Shown in pieces: positions 1 to 9,900 of a stretch of DNA of 64,000 nucleotides. Position 1 is the first letter of the stretch; every line of letters starts with the position of its first letter. The stretch spans positions 62,001 through 126,000 of the forward strand of contig NZ_CP025431.1 in the NCBI RefSeq assembly GCF_002847445.1. The letters are read 5' to 3'. Made by a program: the position numbers and the translations under genes. The notes beneath the pieces are model-generated. The model was given only the letters and a program-made list of their open reading frames with translations. It ran no database searches and was not told the origin of the DNA. Source of the DNA: Paracoccus zhejiangensis. GTDB lineage: Bacteria > Pseudomonadota > Alphaproteobacteria > Rhodobacterales > Rhodobacteraceae.

Positions 1-1
1 G

Positions 2-1291
2 GGCCAGCGCGGCGGCGTGATCTTTGACGCGATCTTCGGTTTCGGCGCGGGGGCGGTGGCGCGGCCCGCCGACAGCAAGGCGGTCTTCGCCCCCATCGCT
101 CAGCCCACCATGGTCGGCATCGAGGACGACGAGGCCTTGCTGCCCCGTGTGCGCCAGTCCTTCGAGGGCTATCGCCTGCTGCGCGAATATTTCCTGATGC
201 CCGAGCGGTTCCATTTCGCCCGGCTGAACGGCCTCGCGCGCAGCGTGCGGGCCTGCACGCAGGTCGGCATGGCGCTGGAGGTGGTGATCCTTTTCGCGCG
301 CCAGCGCCCGGAACTGGCGGGTGTTTCCGCCAGCGATTTCCGCCTGTTCGCAACGCCGCTGGTCAATCTCTTCGAGCATGAATGCAACATCGTCGAACTG
401 CGCAAGGGCCGCTCGGCGCACCTGGTCCATGCCGACCGGACCCGCCCCAAGGATTTCGAGATTTTCCGCCTGCAGCGTGTCCATGATGCTGCCGTCGAGG
501 GACCGCAGGCCAGCCTCTCGCCGCTGATCTCGGTCGAGGCGCGGGCCGAGAGCGGCCATGTCTACAGCACCGAGCGCCGCCCCCGCCGCCCCGATACCGA
601 AGAGGTGCGGCGCGGGCAGACCCGGTCCAGCTATTCCGGCGATGATTTCTATATCACCGTGGCCCGTCCCGCCGGGATGCCGAAGGTGGCGCCGATCACC
701 CAGCTGGATATCCGCGCGCTCTGCACCAATCGCGACCTGCCGATCCTCGACGACCGCCCGACCCTGACGCTGGAAACCGGCGATCCGGTCCAGCAGGTCA
801 AGCTTCTGGGTCCGATGCGGCGGCCGCGCGCCTCGCTGCGTGCCAGCCTGCCCTCGGGCGCGACCGATGACCGTCGGATGGATGACCTGACCTGGCGCTG
901 GATCGCGCAGCTGAGCCTCAACCACCTGTCGCTGGCCATCGATGACAAGGATGCCGAACCGCTGCGCGCCGTGATCCGGCTTTACGCCGACCGGGGCGAT
1001 CCGGCGCTGACCCAGCATGGCGATGCGCTGATCCGCGTCACCTCGCGCGCCGTGGTCGACCGGCTCGAAATACGTGGTCCGCTGTGCTTCGCCCATGGCA
1101 CCGAGATCACGCTGGATATCAACGAGGCGCTGCTGACCGGCGGAAGCCAGTTGTTGCTGTCGGCGCTGCTGGCGCGGTTGTTCAGCCGGCAGGCGGCGAT
1201 CAATTCCTTTGTCCGCACCCGCACGCGGTTGGTTCAGTCACAATTGGAGGTGGTATGGCCGATGACGACCGGCACCCGCGCACTGATCTGA
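2..1291 (+). CDS. tssF: TssF, T6SS baseplate protein (5' end outside window)
   Basis: This is the C-terminal part of TssF (VasA/ImpG family), a structural subunit of the T6SS baseplate wedge that works with TssG, TssE and TssK in the cytoplasm. The frame is open from base 2, before any start codon (GQRGGVIFDAIFGF), so the true start lies upstream. About 429 residues are present of a family that usually runs near 600. The family-like stretch RLLREYFLMPERFHF is near the start of the visible part. The 3' end overlaps tssG by 37 bp. Family identity is confident from sequence and from its place directly before tssG. Confidence 0.93.
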   Translation, partial: GQRGGVIFDAIFGFGAGAVARPADSKAVFAPIAQPTMVGIEDDEALLPRVRQSFEGYRLLREYFLMPERFHFARLNGLARSVRACTQVGMALEVVILFARQRPELAGVSASDFRLFATPLVNLFEHECNIVELRKGRSAHLVHADRTRPKDFEIFRLQRVHDAAVEGPQASLSPLISVEARAESGHVYSTERRPRRPDTEEVRRGQTRSSYSGDDFYITVARPAGMPKVAPITQLDIRALCTNRDLPILDDRPTLTLETGDPVQQVKLLGPMRRPRASLRASLPSGATDDRRMDDLTWRWIAQLSLNHLSLAIDDKDAEPLRAVIRLYADRGDPALTQHGDALIRVTSRAVVDRLEIRGPLCFAHGTEITLDINEALLTGGSQLLLSALLARLFSRQAAINSFVRTRTRLVQSQLEVVWPMTTGTRALI

Positions 1292-2331
1292 CCCCCGGTC
1301 CGGCAGAGGCGTCGGCGCCCGAGATCGCCAACATGGATTTCTTCGAGCTTCTGCGGCAGCTCGAAACCGCGACCCTGCGCTTTGGCCGGGCCGGCGGCGC
1401 GGCCACGGAGCCGGCGCGACTGTCGCAGCAGCCACGGCAATCCTTCGCGGTCAGCGACCTGGCCGAATTCACCCCGGGCGGCGAGGGCCAGCCGCCGCGC
1501 ATCGCCGTCAATCTTCTGGGCCTGATCGGCCCCGAAGGCCCGATGCCCCTGCACCTGACCCGCTGGATCATCGCCCGCCAGTCGAGCCGATGGTTCGCCG
1601 GGGCGGAAAGCGGCGGCGCCTCGGCGGATACCTCGTTCCTCGATTTCATCAACATGCTGCAGCACCGGATGATGGCGCTTTACTGGCGGGCCTGGGGCGA
1701 TGCGCGCTCGTCGGTTCAGCTGGCCCATGGCGATGGCGGCCAGGTGGTGGCGATGATGCGCACGCTGGCCGGGATCGGCCTGCCCGGGAGCCGGGGCGAT
1801 GATGCGCGGCTCGACGGCTCGAAGCTCAGGCACGCGACCTCGCTGGCGCAGGAGGTGCGCGGACCCGACCGGCTGACCTCGTTCCTGCAATCGGTGCTGG
1901 GAGTGCCGGTGACGCTGGGGGAATTCGTCGGCGTCTGGCTGGACATCCCCGACCACCTGCAGACCCGCGTGGGCGTGCAGCACAACCATCTTGGGGCCGG
2001 GGCCATGGTGGGGGCCCGCCGCTTCGACCGCCAGTCGCGCGCCGAGATCCGGCTTGGCCCCCTGTCGCGGGCCGAGTTCGACCGCTTCACCGATGACCCG
2101 CAGATCCGCGCGCGGCTGCGCCACGCGCTGGTCTTTGCGCAGGGCAACGATATCGATTTCGACGTGCGCCTGATCCTGGCCGCGGATGAGGTCCCCCACG
2201 CCCGGCTCGGTGCCTGCCGCCTTGGCCTGACCACGTGGATCGATCCGATGAAGGGCCGCGATGCCGATGATCTCTGCTATACTCGGGTCAACGGGGACAC
2301 TTCGGCAGCCGGCATGAAAGGTGCGGCATGA
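1255..2331 (+). CDS. tssG: TssG, T6SS baseplate protein
   Basis: TssG (VasB/ImpH family, 358 aa) is the partner of TssF in the baseplate wedge. The frame is open from 1084, but ATG 1255 (MADDDRHPRTD) is chosen because GGAGG at 1246-1250 sits just upstream and the earlier residues look like an out-of-frame reading of tssF. Family features include the early FFELLRQLE segment, the GPEGPMPLHLTRW stretch (TssG proteins carry a similar G-P-x-G-P-L/M-P segment) and the C-terminal LTTWIDP. It overlaps tssF upstream and tagH downstream (ATGA), which implies translational coupling. Confidence 0.93.
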   Translation: MADDDRHPRTDLTPGPAEASAPEIANMDFFELLRQLETATLRFGRAGGAATEPARLSQQPRQSFAVSDLAEFTPGGEGQPPRIAVNLLGLIGPEGPMPLHLTRWIIARQSSRWFAGAESGGASADTSFLDFINMLQHRMMALYWRAWGDARSSVQLAHGDGGQVVAMMRTLAGIGLPGSRGDDARLDGSKLRHATSLAQEVRGPDRLTSFLQSVLGVPVTLGEFVGVWLDIPDHLQTRVGVQHNHLGAGAMVGARRFDRQSRAEIRLGPLSRAEFDRFTDDPQIRARLRHALVFAQGNDIDFDVRLILAADEVPHARLGACRLGLTTWIDPMKGRDADDLCYTRVNGDTSAAGMKGAA

Positions 2332-3827
2332 GTGTAAGACTGGTCATAGAATCCTCGCCCCATGCCCAAAGCGTGACCGAGCGCGTCTTTTCCGGCGGGC
2401 GTCTGGTGATCGGGCGCAGCGACGATGCCGATTGGGTGCTGCACGATCCCGACATGTACGTCTCGCGCCAGCATTGCATCCTGACCGAGCAGAACGGCAG
2501 GGTGATGGCGACCGATGCCTCGAGCACCGGCCTCTTCATCGACAATGCCGCGAACCCCGTCGGCACCAGCAAGGCCGTGCCGATCGAGCCGGGAATGCGC
2601 CTGCGCATGGGCGATTTCGTCCTGAGGGTCGAGGCGGTCTCGGGCGTAACGGCGGGACCCGCACCGCGCGCGCCTGTAACCGGCGGCATGGTCTTCGATT
2701 TCAGCCGTCGCGAGGACGAGCCGCTGCCGCCAGAGCCGGCGCCCCGCCCGAAGGACCTGCCTGATCCCTTCGGCCTGTCGAGCAGCGCCCGCAGCCACGA
2801 ACGCCAGCGCCCGCCCGCACCGCCGAAGCCGCTGGATCAGGAGGATGCCTTCAGCCTCGATCTGCGCCGGGCCTTCGACCAGCCGGCGCCAGCGCCTTCA
2901 CCATCGCCGACACCCGCACGCGCCGCGCCGCAAGGGACGGGTGGCGGCTATTTCGACAGCCCGGCTTTGGCAGGCACGCCCCCTGTCGCCCCGGCTCCGC
3001 CCCCCGTCGTGCCGGTCGAGACCCCGGCCGCCGCGCCCGATCTCTTTGCCGATTGGGGCCGCCCGCGCGAGGAAGCGGCAGCCGACCGGACCGAGGCCAT
3101 CGAGGCCACCCCGGTCCTTTCCGCGCCGCCCGCCCTTGCGCCGGAGCCAGAGCTGGAGCTTGAGGCGCGGCCCGACCCCGCGCCCCAGGTTCCAGAGCCG
3201 GCCCCTGCGCGCGCGCCTCTGGACCAGTCCCCATCCCCACAACCTCAAAGCACCGGCGGCGATGCCTACGAGGCGCTGCTGCGCGGCATGGGTCTGGACC
3301 CGGCGCAATTCGCCGGCGATCCGGCGCAGCAGGCCGAGCAGATCGGCCGGTCGATGCGGATTCTGGTCGACGGGCTGATGCAGCAATTGCGGACCCGCGC
3401 GATGGCCAAGCAGCGGGCACGGGTGGCGCAGACCATCGTTGCCGGGGCCAATGTCAATCCGCTGAAATTCCTCGCCACGTCCGACGAGGTTCTGGCCAGT
3501 TTCCTGCAGCCGCGCGGCCGCAGCTACCTGGGCCCCGAGGAGGCACTAAACGAGGCCTTCCGTGACCTGACCGACCATCAGCTGCGCATGTGGGCCGCCT
3601 TGCAGACCGCCCTGCGCCGGATGATCGACCGGTTCGATCCCGAGCAACTTGAAAAGGCGATGGCCGATGTCGGCCTTCTGGAAAGCCTGATCGCCGGTGG
3701 CCGCAGCGCCAAGCTGTGGCGCCTTTACGAAGAGCGCTATCGCGAGATCGCCCGCTCCGCCGAGGATCAATTCCTCGGCGAGGTCGGGGCCGATTTTCGC
3801 GAGGCCTATGAAAGTGGAAGGAGTTAG
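2328..3827 (+). CDS. tagH: TagH, FHA-domain T6SS regulator
   Basis: This is a forkhead-associated protein of the T6SS threonine-phosphorylation control pathway (499 aa). The N-terminal FHA domain covers roughly residues 1-100, with GRS at 29-31 and SRQH at 46-49, the phosphothreonine-binding motifs. A long Pro/Ala-rich linker (about 110-310) follows, then the conserved T6SS-type C-terminal domain (about 315-490). In known systems the PpkA kinase and PppA phosphatase set the phosphorylation state of such a protein. A PP2C phosphatase is present at 16915-17679; no kinase is visible in the window. It begins within the tssG stop codon region. Confidence 0.9.
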   Translation: MSVRLVIESSPHAQSVTERVFSGGRLVIGRSDDADWVLHDPDMYVSRQHCILTEQNGRVMATDASSTGLFIDNAANPVGTSKAVPIEPGMRLRMGDFVLRVEAVSGVTAGPAPRAPVTGGMVFDFSRREDEPLPPEPAPRPKDLPDPFGLSSSARSHERQRPPAPPKPLDQEDAFSLDLRRAFDQPAPAPSPSPTPARAAPQGTGGGYFDSPALAGTPPVAPAPPPVVPVETPAAAPDLFADWGRPREEAAADRTEAIEATPVLSAPPALAPEPELELEARPDPAPQVPEPAPARAPLDQSPSPQPQSTGGDAYEALLRGMGLDPAQFAGDPAQQAEQIGRSMRILVDGLMQQLRTRAMAKQRARVAQTIVAGANVNPLKFLATSDEVLASFLQPRGRSYLGPEEALNEAFRDLTDHQLRMWAALQTALRRMIDRFDPEQLEKAMADVGLLESLIAGGRSAKLWRLYEERYREIARSAEDQFLGEVGADFREAYESGRS

Positions 3828-3831
3828 CAGG

Positions 3832-4296
3832 ATGACGAGCTATTTCGACAGGCGGGCCCTGCTTGCGGCATGCGCCACCGCGCTGCTGCTGGCCAGTTGC
3901 GGCCCCGGTGAAACGCCACCCACGGTCCTCGCGGTCACCGCGCAGGGGTCAGCCGGGATGAACCCCGGTCCCGATGGCGCCGACCGGCCGGTGACACTGA
4001 ATATCCTGCAGCTCTCGGGCACGGGCGCGTTCGACGCCGCCGATGGTCTGGCACTGCAGGACCCGGCGACCGCGCTTGGCGCGGATCTGGTCAAGGCCGA
4101 CCAGATCGTTCTGGCACCGGGGGCCAGCGCCTCGACATCGATCACCGTGCAGGCGGGCGTCACCACCATCGGCGTGACTGCAGGCTTCCGCGATCCCTCG
4201 GGGCGCAGCTCGCGCCAGAAGATCCCGGTTCCGGCGGCCTCGGCCCCGGTGACCATCACGGTCGGATCGGGTGGCCTGTCGGTAAGCGGCGGCTGA
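3832..4296 (+). CDS. tssJ: TssJ, outer-membrane lipoprotein of the T6SS membrane complex
   Basis: TssJ (154 aa) anchors the TssL-TssM membrane complex to the outer membrane. A short lipoprotein signal ends in a lipobox, LLAS-C with the lipidated cysteine at residue 23, followed by a compact beta-rich domain. The start is ATG 3832, with a strong GGAAGGAG site 8 bp upstream; an in-frame ATG a few codons earlier lies inside the end of tagH and has no comparable site. It lies between tagH and tssK, as in many T6SS operons. Confidence 0.9.
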   Translation: MTSYFDRRALLAACATALLLASCGPGETPPTVLAVTAQGSAGMNPGPDGADRPVTLNILQLSGTGAFDAADGLALQDPATALGADLVKADQIVLAPGASASTSITVQAGVTTIGVTAGFRDPSGRSSRQKIPVPAASAPVTITVGSGGLSVSGG

Positions 4297-4310
4297 GCAG
4301 CGGGATTCGC

Positions 4311-5645
4311 ATGACGGATAGAAACAAGGTCGTCTGGTCCGAGGGACTGTATCTGCGGACCCAGCACCTGCAGCAGCAGGACCGCCATCTCGGCTGGCTG
4401 GTGCGGCAGGCTTTGCGTGCCACGCCGCTGCAAAGCTTTGGCTTCGTGGCCCTGCAGCTCGACCGGGCGGCGCTGGATGCCGGGCAGGTCGCGCTCGAGA
4501 TCGCCGACGGGATCATGCCGGATGGCACGATCTTCTCGGCGGTCGACAGCTGCCTGCCGATCGAGCCGGTGCCGGTCACCGCCAAGACCGCCGCCGGGCT
4601 GGTCCATCTTGCGATTCCCTCTGAAACCTCGGGCGGGGCCGAGATCGACCCCGCCCATGAAGACCCGTCCGGAATGCGCTATCGCGGTGATTTCACCACC
4701 ATCCGCGATGCCATTGCCGGCGGCGCCGAGCCGACCGAGATCGAGATCGCCCGGTTGGCGCCCACGCTGCTGCTGCCGGGGCAGGAAACGCGCGGCTATA
4801 CCACCCTGCCACTGGCGCGGCTGACCGGGTTGACCGCCGAGGGCGCGGTGGCGCTGGATGACGGTTTCCTTGCCCCCGCCCTGCATATCGGGGCGGTGCC
4901 CTGGTATGGGCAATTCCTCAAGGAGATGGTGACCGGGCTCGACCGGATCGCCGACGCCCATGGCTCGATGGTGCTGGGCGGTACCGGCGCCTCGATGGAG
5001 AACCTGCTGATCCTCGAACTGGCCAACCGCGCCCGGCCCCGGCTGGCGCATCTTCTGGCGCAGGACGATTGCCACCCGTCCGAGCTGATCTGCGAACTTG
5101 CCGGTCTGGCGGGGCAGATGGCGACCTATGGCGCCTCGGCCCGGCGGATGACGGAACTGCCGGTCTATGACCATGCCGATCCGCAGGCGGCCTATACCGC
5201 GCTGGCCGATACCCTGCGCTCGCTGATGCTGTCCCTGCGCCATGTCGAGCCGAAATCGCGCGCCCTGCCGGTCTCGCGCCATTCCGAGAACATCTGGACG
5301 GTGCGCATCGACAATCCCGAGATCATCAAATCCAGCCGCATCGTCCTGCGCATCGGCGGCGACCTGTCCGAGGCGATGCTGCGCAAGATCTTCGTCGATC
5401 AGGCGACGGTGGGTGCGGCGGGCGATTTCGACAAGCTGTGGAAATCGAAGCTGCCGGGCATCCCGCTGAAGCCCTTGAATTCGCAACCGCGCGAGATCCC
5501 CTATGACGGCGACCGGCTGTGCCTCGAGCTGGACCGGGGGTCCGAACATTACGCCGCGCTGGCCGATGCGCCGGGATTCGTGCTGGGCGTGGCGGGCAAG
5601 CTGGAGCGTGAACCGCAGATCGACTGCTATGCCGTGAACCGATAG
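4311..5645 (+). CDS. tssK: TssK, baseplate-membrane complex connector
   Basis: TssK (444 aa, VasE/ImpJ family) is a cytoplasmic protein that connects the T6SS baseplate to the TssL/TssM membrane complex. The N-terminus NKVVWSEGLYLRTQHLQQQD is the hallmark family opening (W-x-E-G-x-x-L-x-x-Q-H-x-Q). Length matches the family norm. It follows tssJ by 14 bp and precedes tssL by 7 bp in the same operon. Confidence 0.95.
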   Translation: MTDRNKVVWSEGLYLRTQHLQQQDRHLGWLVRQALRATPLQSFGFVALQLDRAALDAGQVALEIADGIMPDGTIFSAVDSCLPIEPVPVTAKTAAGLVHLAIPSETSGGAEIDPAHEDPSGMRYRGDFTTIRDAIAGGAEPTEIEIARLAPTLLLPGQETRGYTTLPLARLTGLTAEGAVALDDGFLAPALHIGAVPWYGQFLKEMVTGLDRIADAHGSMVLGGTGASMENLLILELANRARPRLAHLLAQDDCHPSELICELAGLAGQMATYGASARRMTELPVYDHADPQAAYTALADTLRSLMLSLRHVEPKSRALPVSRHSENIWTVRIDNPEIIKSSRIVLRIGGDLSEAMLRKIFVDQATVGAAGDFDKLWKSKLPGIPLKPLNSQPREIPYDGDRLCLELDRGSEHYAALADAPGFVLGVAGKLEREPQIDCYAVNR

Positions 5646-5652
5646 GGCCGAA

Positions 5653-6993
5653 ATGACCAATGACGATCCCTTTGGGCTGGATGCGGACGCCGGGCGAACC
5701 CGGGTCCGTCCGCGGCGTGCGGGCGGCGAAGCTCGACCCGCGACCCCCGCCGACGCGGCCCGGGGTGCGCCGCTGCGCACCGTGCGCGCCAGCGACAACC
5801 CGCTGGTTCGGGCCTTTGCAGCGCTTCTGGGGATCGCGCCGGAATTGCAGCGCGCCGTCGCCCCCGACAATCCCGACGTGCTGCGCACCCGGCTGCAGGA
5901 CAACCTGACCCATGCCCGCGACGCGGCGGTGACCCTGGGCGTGCCGCTGACCCGCGCCGATCAGGGCGCCTGGTTCGTCGGCGCGCTTCTGGACGATGTG
6001 GCGATCAACACGCCCTGGGGCAGCGCCAGCGGCTGGCCGCGCCAGCCCCTCGTCGCCTCGATGTATGGCAATGTCGATTCCGGCAGCCGCTTCTATGACC
6101 TGGCCGAGGAATTGCTGCGCTATCCCGAACGCGACCCGCAGCTGCTGGAGCTGGTCTTCCTCTGCCTGTCGCTTGGCTTTCGTGGCAAGCACCGGATCAG
6201 CGGCGCCTCGGGCGAGGCCGAGATCGCCCGGCTGCGCGCCCAGATGGCCCGCGTGCTGCATGACCGCGATACGGCGGATGCGCCGCTGTCGCCCAACTGG
6301 CGCGGGGTCGAGGCCAAGGACGAGGATCGCAAGTTCATCGTCCCGATCTGGTCGCTGGCCTTGATGGCCATCGCCCTGACCACCGCCATCTATGTCGGCC
6401 TGTCGCTGCGGCTCTCGGGGCGCGGCGAGGACCTGTTCACGCTGGCGGGCGTGCTGCCGCCACCCGAACGCACCGCGATCTTCCGCCCGGCCATCGGCAC
6501 GCCGGACGCGCCGCCGCTGGCCGCCAACCCGCTGCTGTTCGAGCTGCTGCCGCTGTTTGCCGAGGCCGCGCCCAAGGACACCGCAGCCGCGCTGACCGGG
6601 CGCGAGGATGTCTCGATCGCCGTGGTCGTGGTGCAATCCACCAATCCCGAGCTGTTCCAGTCGGCCAAGGCCAATATCAACGACAGCTATGGCCCGCTGG
6701 TCGCCTCGATTGCCGGGGTCATCACCGAAAATGCCGAGCTGATCGGCTCGGTGCGCGTGGTCGGCCATACCGACAGTGTGCCGGTGCAGACCGCGAACCC
6801 GTTCAAGTCGAACCAGGGGCTCAGCGAGGCGCGGGCCAAGGTGATCGCCGATCTTCTGGTCGCGGCGGGGGTGCCGGCGGGGCTGATCACCTCTGAGGGC
6901 AAGGCCGCCACCGAATCCATCGCCGACAATGCCACCCGCGAGGGCCGGGCGCGCAATCGCCGGGTCGAGATCATCCTGCAGAAGAAGGTCTAG
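5653..6993 (+). CDS. tssL: TssL with C-terminal OmpA domain
   Basis: TssL (DotU/ImpK family, 446 aa) is an inner-membrane T6SS subunit. The cytoplasmic DotU domain lies at about 45-205, with the family core LLDDVAINTPWG at 112-123. One membrane helix spans about 229-251. The periplasmic region ends in an OmpA-type peptidoglycan-binding domain (about 320-446) with GHTDS at 371-375 and ARNRRVEI near the end. This is the 'evolved' TssL form that anchors the complex to peptidoglycan. A separate OmpA protein is encoded at 17808-18515. Confidence 0.94.
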   Translation: MTNDDPFGLDADAGRTRVRPRRAGGEARPATPADAARGAPLRTVRASDNPLVRAFAALLGIAPELQRAVAPDNPDVLRTRLQDNLTHARDAAVTLGVPLTRADQGAWFVGALLDDVAINTPWGSASGWPRQPLVASMYGNVDSGSRFYDLAEELLRYPERDPQLLELVFLCLSLGFRGKHRISGASGEAEIARLRAQMARVLHDRDTADAPLSPNWRGVEAKDEDRKFIVPIWSLALMAIALTTAIYVGLSLRLSGRGEDLFTLAGVLPPPERTAIFRPAIGTPDAPPLAANPLLFELLPLFAEAAPKDTAAALTGREDVSIAVVVVQSTNPELFQSAKANINDSYGPLVASIAGVITENAELIGSVRVVGHTDSVPVQTANPFKSNQGLSEARAKVIADLLVAAGVPAGLITSEGKAATESIADNATREGRARNRRVEIILQKKV

Positions 6994-6996
6994 GTG

Positions 6997-9900
6997 ATGG
7001 CCGTCCTGAAGAAAATCCTGGGCTTCCTGTTCTCGCGCTTTCTGTGGACGCTGATCGGGGTCACCATCCTCTGCGTGCTGATCTGGCTTTACGGCCCGCT
7101 GATCTCGTTCGGCGAGATGCAGCCGCTGGCCTCGGACCTGACGCGGATCATCGTCATCGGGGTCATCATCATCCTGTGGCTGCTGTCGATGCTGCTGCGC
7201 CAGATGCGCGCGGCGCGGGCCAACCGTGTCTTCGTGCAGGAACTGGCCGCCCCGCCGCCCGAGGCGAAGCGCGGTCCGGGCGACGAGAACCTGGCCGAGG
7301 TGCAGAGCAAGTTCCAGGGCGTGCTGGAGCAGATGAAACGCTCCAAGCTCGGCAGCCGCAAGTTCCTGCGCGACATGCCCTGGTACGTGATCATCGGCCC
7401 GCCCGGCACCGGCAAGACCACGGCGCTGCGCCAGTCGGGCCTGCATTTCCCCATCGACCTCAGCGACGATCTGAAGGGCGTCGGCGGCACGCGCAATTGC
7501 GATTGGTTCTTTACCGAGGACGCGGTGCTGATCGACACCGCCGGCCGCTATGTCGAACAGCAATCCGACCCCGAGGTGGACGCCGCCGAGTGGAAGGGCT
7601 TCATGGACCTGCTGGTCAGGCATCGCGGGCGGCGGGCGCTGAACGGGGTGATCCTGACGCTGTCGGTGCAGGAACTGGCGGGCGATGACAGCTCGATCCG
7701 CGACCATGGGCGCGAGATCAGGAAGCGGCTGGCCGAGCTGCGCGAGCAGACCGGGCTGAAACTGCCGGTCTACCTGATGATCACCAAGGCCGACCTGATC
7801 CCCGGGTTCGAGGAATTCTTTGGCGACCTGAATTCCCGCGACCGCGAGCAGGTCTGGGGCGCGACCCTTGGCACCGCCGACCGCATCGACGGGCTGACGG
7901 TGGATCGCGAGATGCAGGCCCTGCAGGCGGCGCTGGAAACCCGGCTGGTGGACCGCATCGCCGACGACTTGCCGCTGCCGCAGCGCGCCGCGATCTTCCG
8001 CTTTCCCGCGCAGCTCGACCAACTGACCGCGCCGCTCAAGGTGCTGATCGAGGCGGCCTTCGGCGAAAGCCGCTACGAGGAAAGCCCCTGGCTGCGCGGC
8101 ATCTACCTGACCTCGGCCACGCAGGAAGGTTCCCCCATCGACCAGATGCTGGTGGGGATCTCGGGCTCTCTCGGCCTCTCCGCGCCGGTGCCGGAACAGC
8201 GCCGCCATGGCGAGAAGCGCAGCTTCTTCCTGCGCAACCTGCTGACCGAACTGATCTTCCCCGAGGCCGGGCTGGGCCGTTTCGACCCCCGCGCCGAGGA
8301 ACGCCGGCGCTGGCTGTGGCGCGGTGCGCTGGCGGCTTCGGCGGCAGCGGTGGTGCTGCTCGGCACGCTGTTCCTGTTTTCCTTCCTGCGCTGGACCGGC
8401 GCGCTTGGCGACCAGGAGCGGCAATTGACCGACCTGACCGCGCGGCTGGCCAATGTCGCCGCGCGCGAGGCACCGACCGATCCGCTGGACCTGAACCTCG
8501 CGCTCGAGGCCGCCAATGCCACCGCGCTGGCCGCCACCCCGGCCCCCGAAGGCCCGCTGACGCTGGCCGGTCCCGGCGCCCTGCCCGAGCTGAACCAGAT
8601 CCATACCATCGCCTATGACCGCACCTTGCGGAACATCCTTGAACCGCGCATGGTCGCGATGGTCGAGGCGACCATGTGGCGCCACAGCCGCGACCCGGAA
8701 TTCCTGCTGGACGCGCTGAAAGCCTATCAGATGCTGACCGGGCAGGCGCCCTATGATGCCGAATTCCTGTCGAACTGGTGGCAGGTGGCCTTGCCGGAAT
8801 ATGCCCCCATCGACCCCTTCCCGACCGAGGAAAGCCTGGACCACCAGCTGGCCGCGCTGGACCGGATGCGCTCCGAGGAAGCCAAGATCGAACCCGACGC
8901 GCAACTGGTCTCGGTGGCGCTGCAAAGCATCTGCACCATTCCGCTGGCAGTCCGCGCCTATCGCAGCCTCTTGTCCAACCCGACGGTGGCCGGCCTGCCG
9001 GAATGGGTTCCGGCCGAAGAAACCGGCCCGAACGGCGCCCGCGTGCTGACCCGGCTGTCGGAAAAGACCCTGCGCGACGGGCTGCCCGGGGCCTTCACCT
9101 ATGACGGCTTCCACAGCACCGTCCTGCCGCTGCTGCCCGAGGTGGCGGCGCAGGCGGCGCTGGACCGGGCGGTCTTTGCCGGCGGCTGCAACGAGAATGC
9201 CGAAGCCTCGGAGGAAAAGCTGCAGGCCGATATCCTGAAGCTCTATTACGACGATTTCATCGCCCAGTGGGATGGCTTCCTGCGCGACATCCGGCTGACC
9301 CCGATCACCGACCTGACCGATGCGCAAAGCAATCTGAAGGACCTGTCCTCCGCCGACAGCGCGTTGAAACGCCTGCTGCTTTCGGTCGTGGCCGAGACCG
9401 ACCTGACCCGCCCGCCCGAAACGCCCGAGGCCGAAGGCGGCGACAACGCGGCGGCGGAAAAGGCCGGGATGAAGGCGGTGTCAAAGCTGGGCCGTATCGG
9501 CAAGCTGGTCAAGACCGGCGTCAGGATCGCCGGCAGCGGCGGCGATGCGGCGGCAGAACCACCACCCCCGCCGGGCCTGCCGGTCTCGGAGCATTTCATC
9601 CCCATCCGCAGCACCGTGCAAGAAGTCGACGGCGCACCGCCGCTGCTGGATGATGCCGTGGCCGCGCTGGCGGCGCTGTCGAACGAGTTGCAAACCGTCG
9701 CCGCCAGCCCCGATCCGCAATCGGCGCTGCTGGCGCGCGGCGGGTTGCCGCAGCTGACCGGCACCATCGCGAACGAGGCGACGCGCCTGCCCGACCCGAT
9801 CGACAAATGGGTGGCGGGCATCGCCGGCGACACGATCAGCGTCACCCGCGAGGCCGTCATCGCCCAGTTGAACGCGCGCTGGCGGGCCGATGTGCTGCCC

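Noticed and set aside
5326..9327. A very long open frame (about 1,330 codons) on the minus strand opposite tssL and tssM
   Set aside because: It is Gln/Arg/His-rich low-complexity translation typical of antisense frames in GC-rich DNA, has no recognisable domain, and tssL and tssM are unmistakable on the plus strand.
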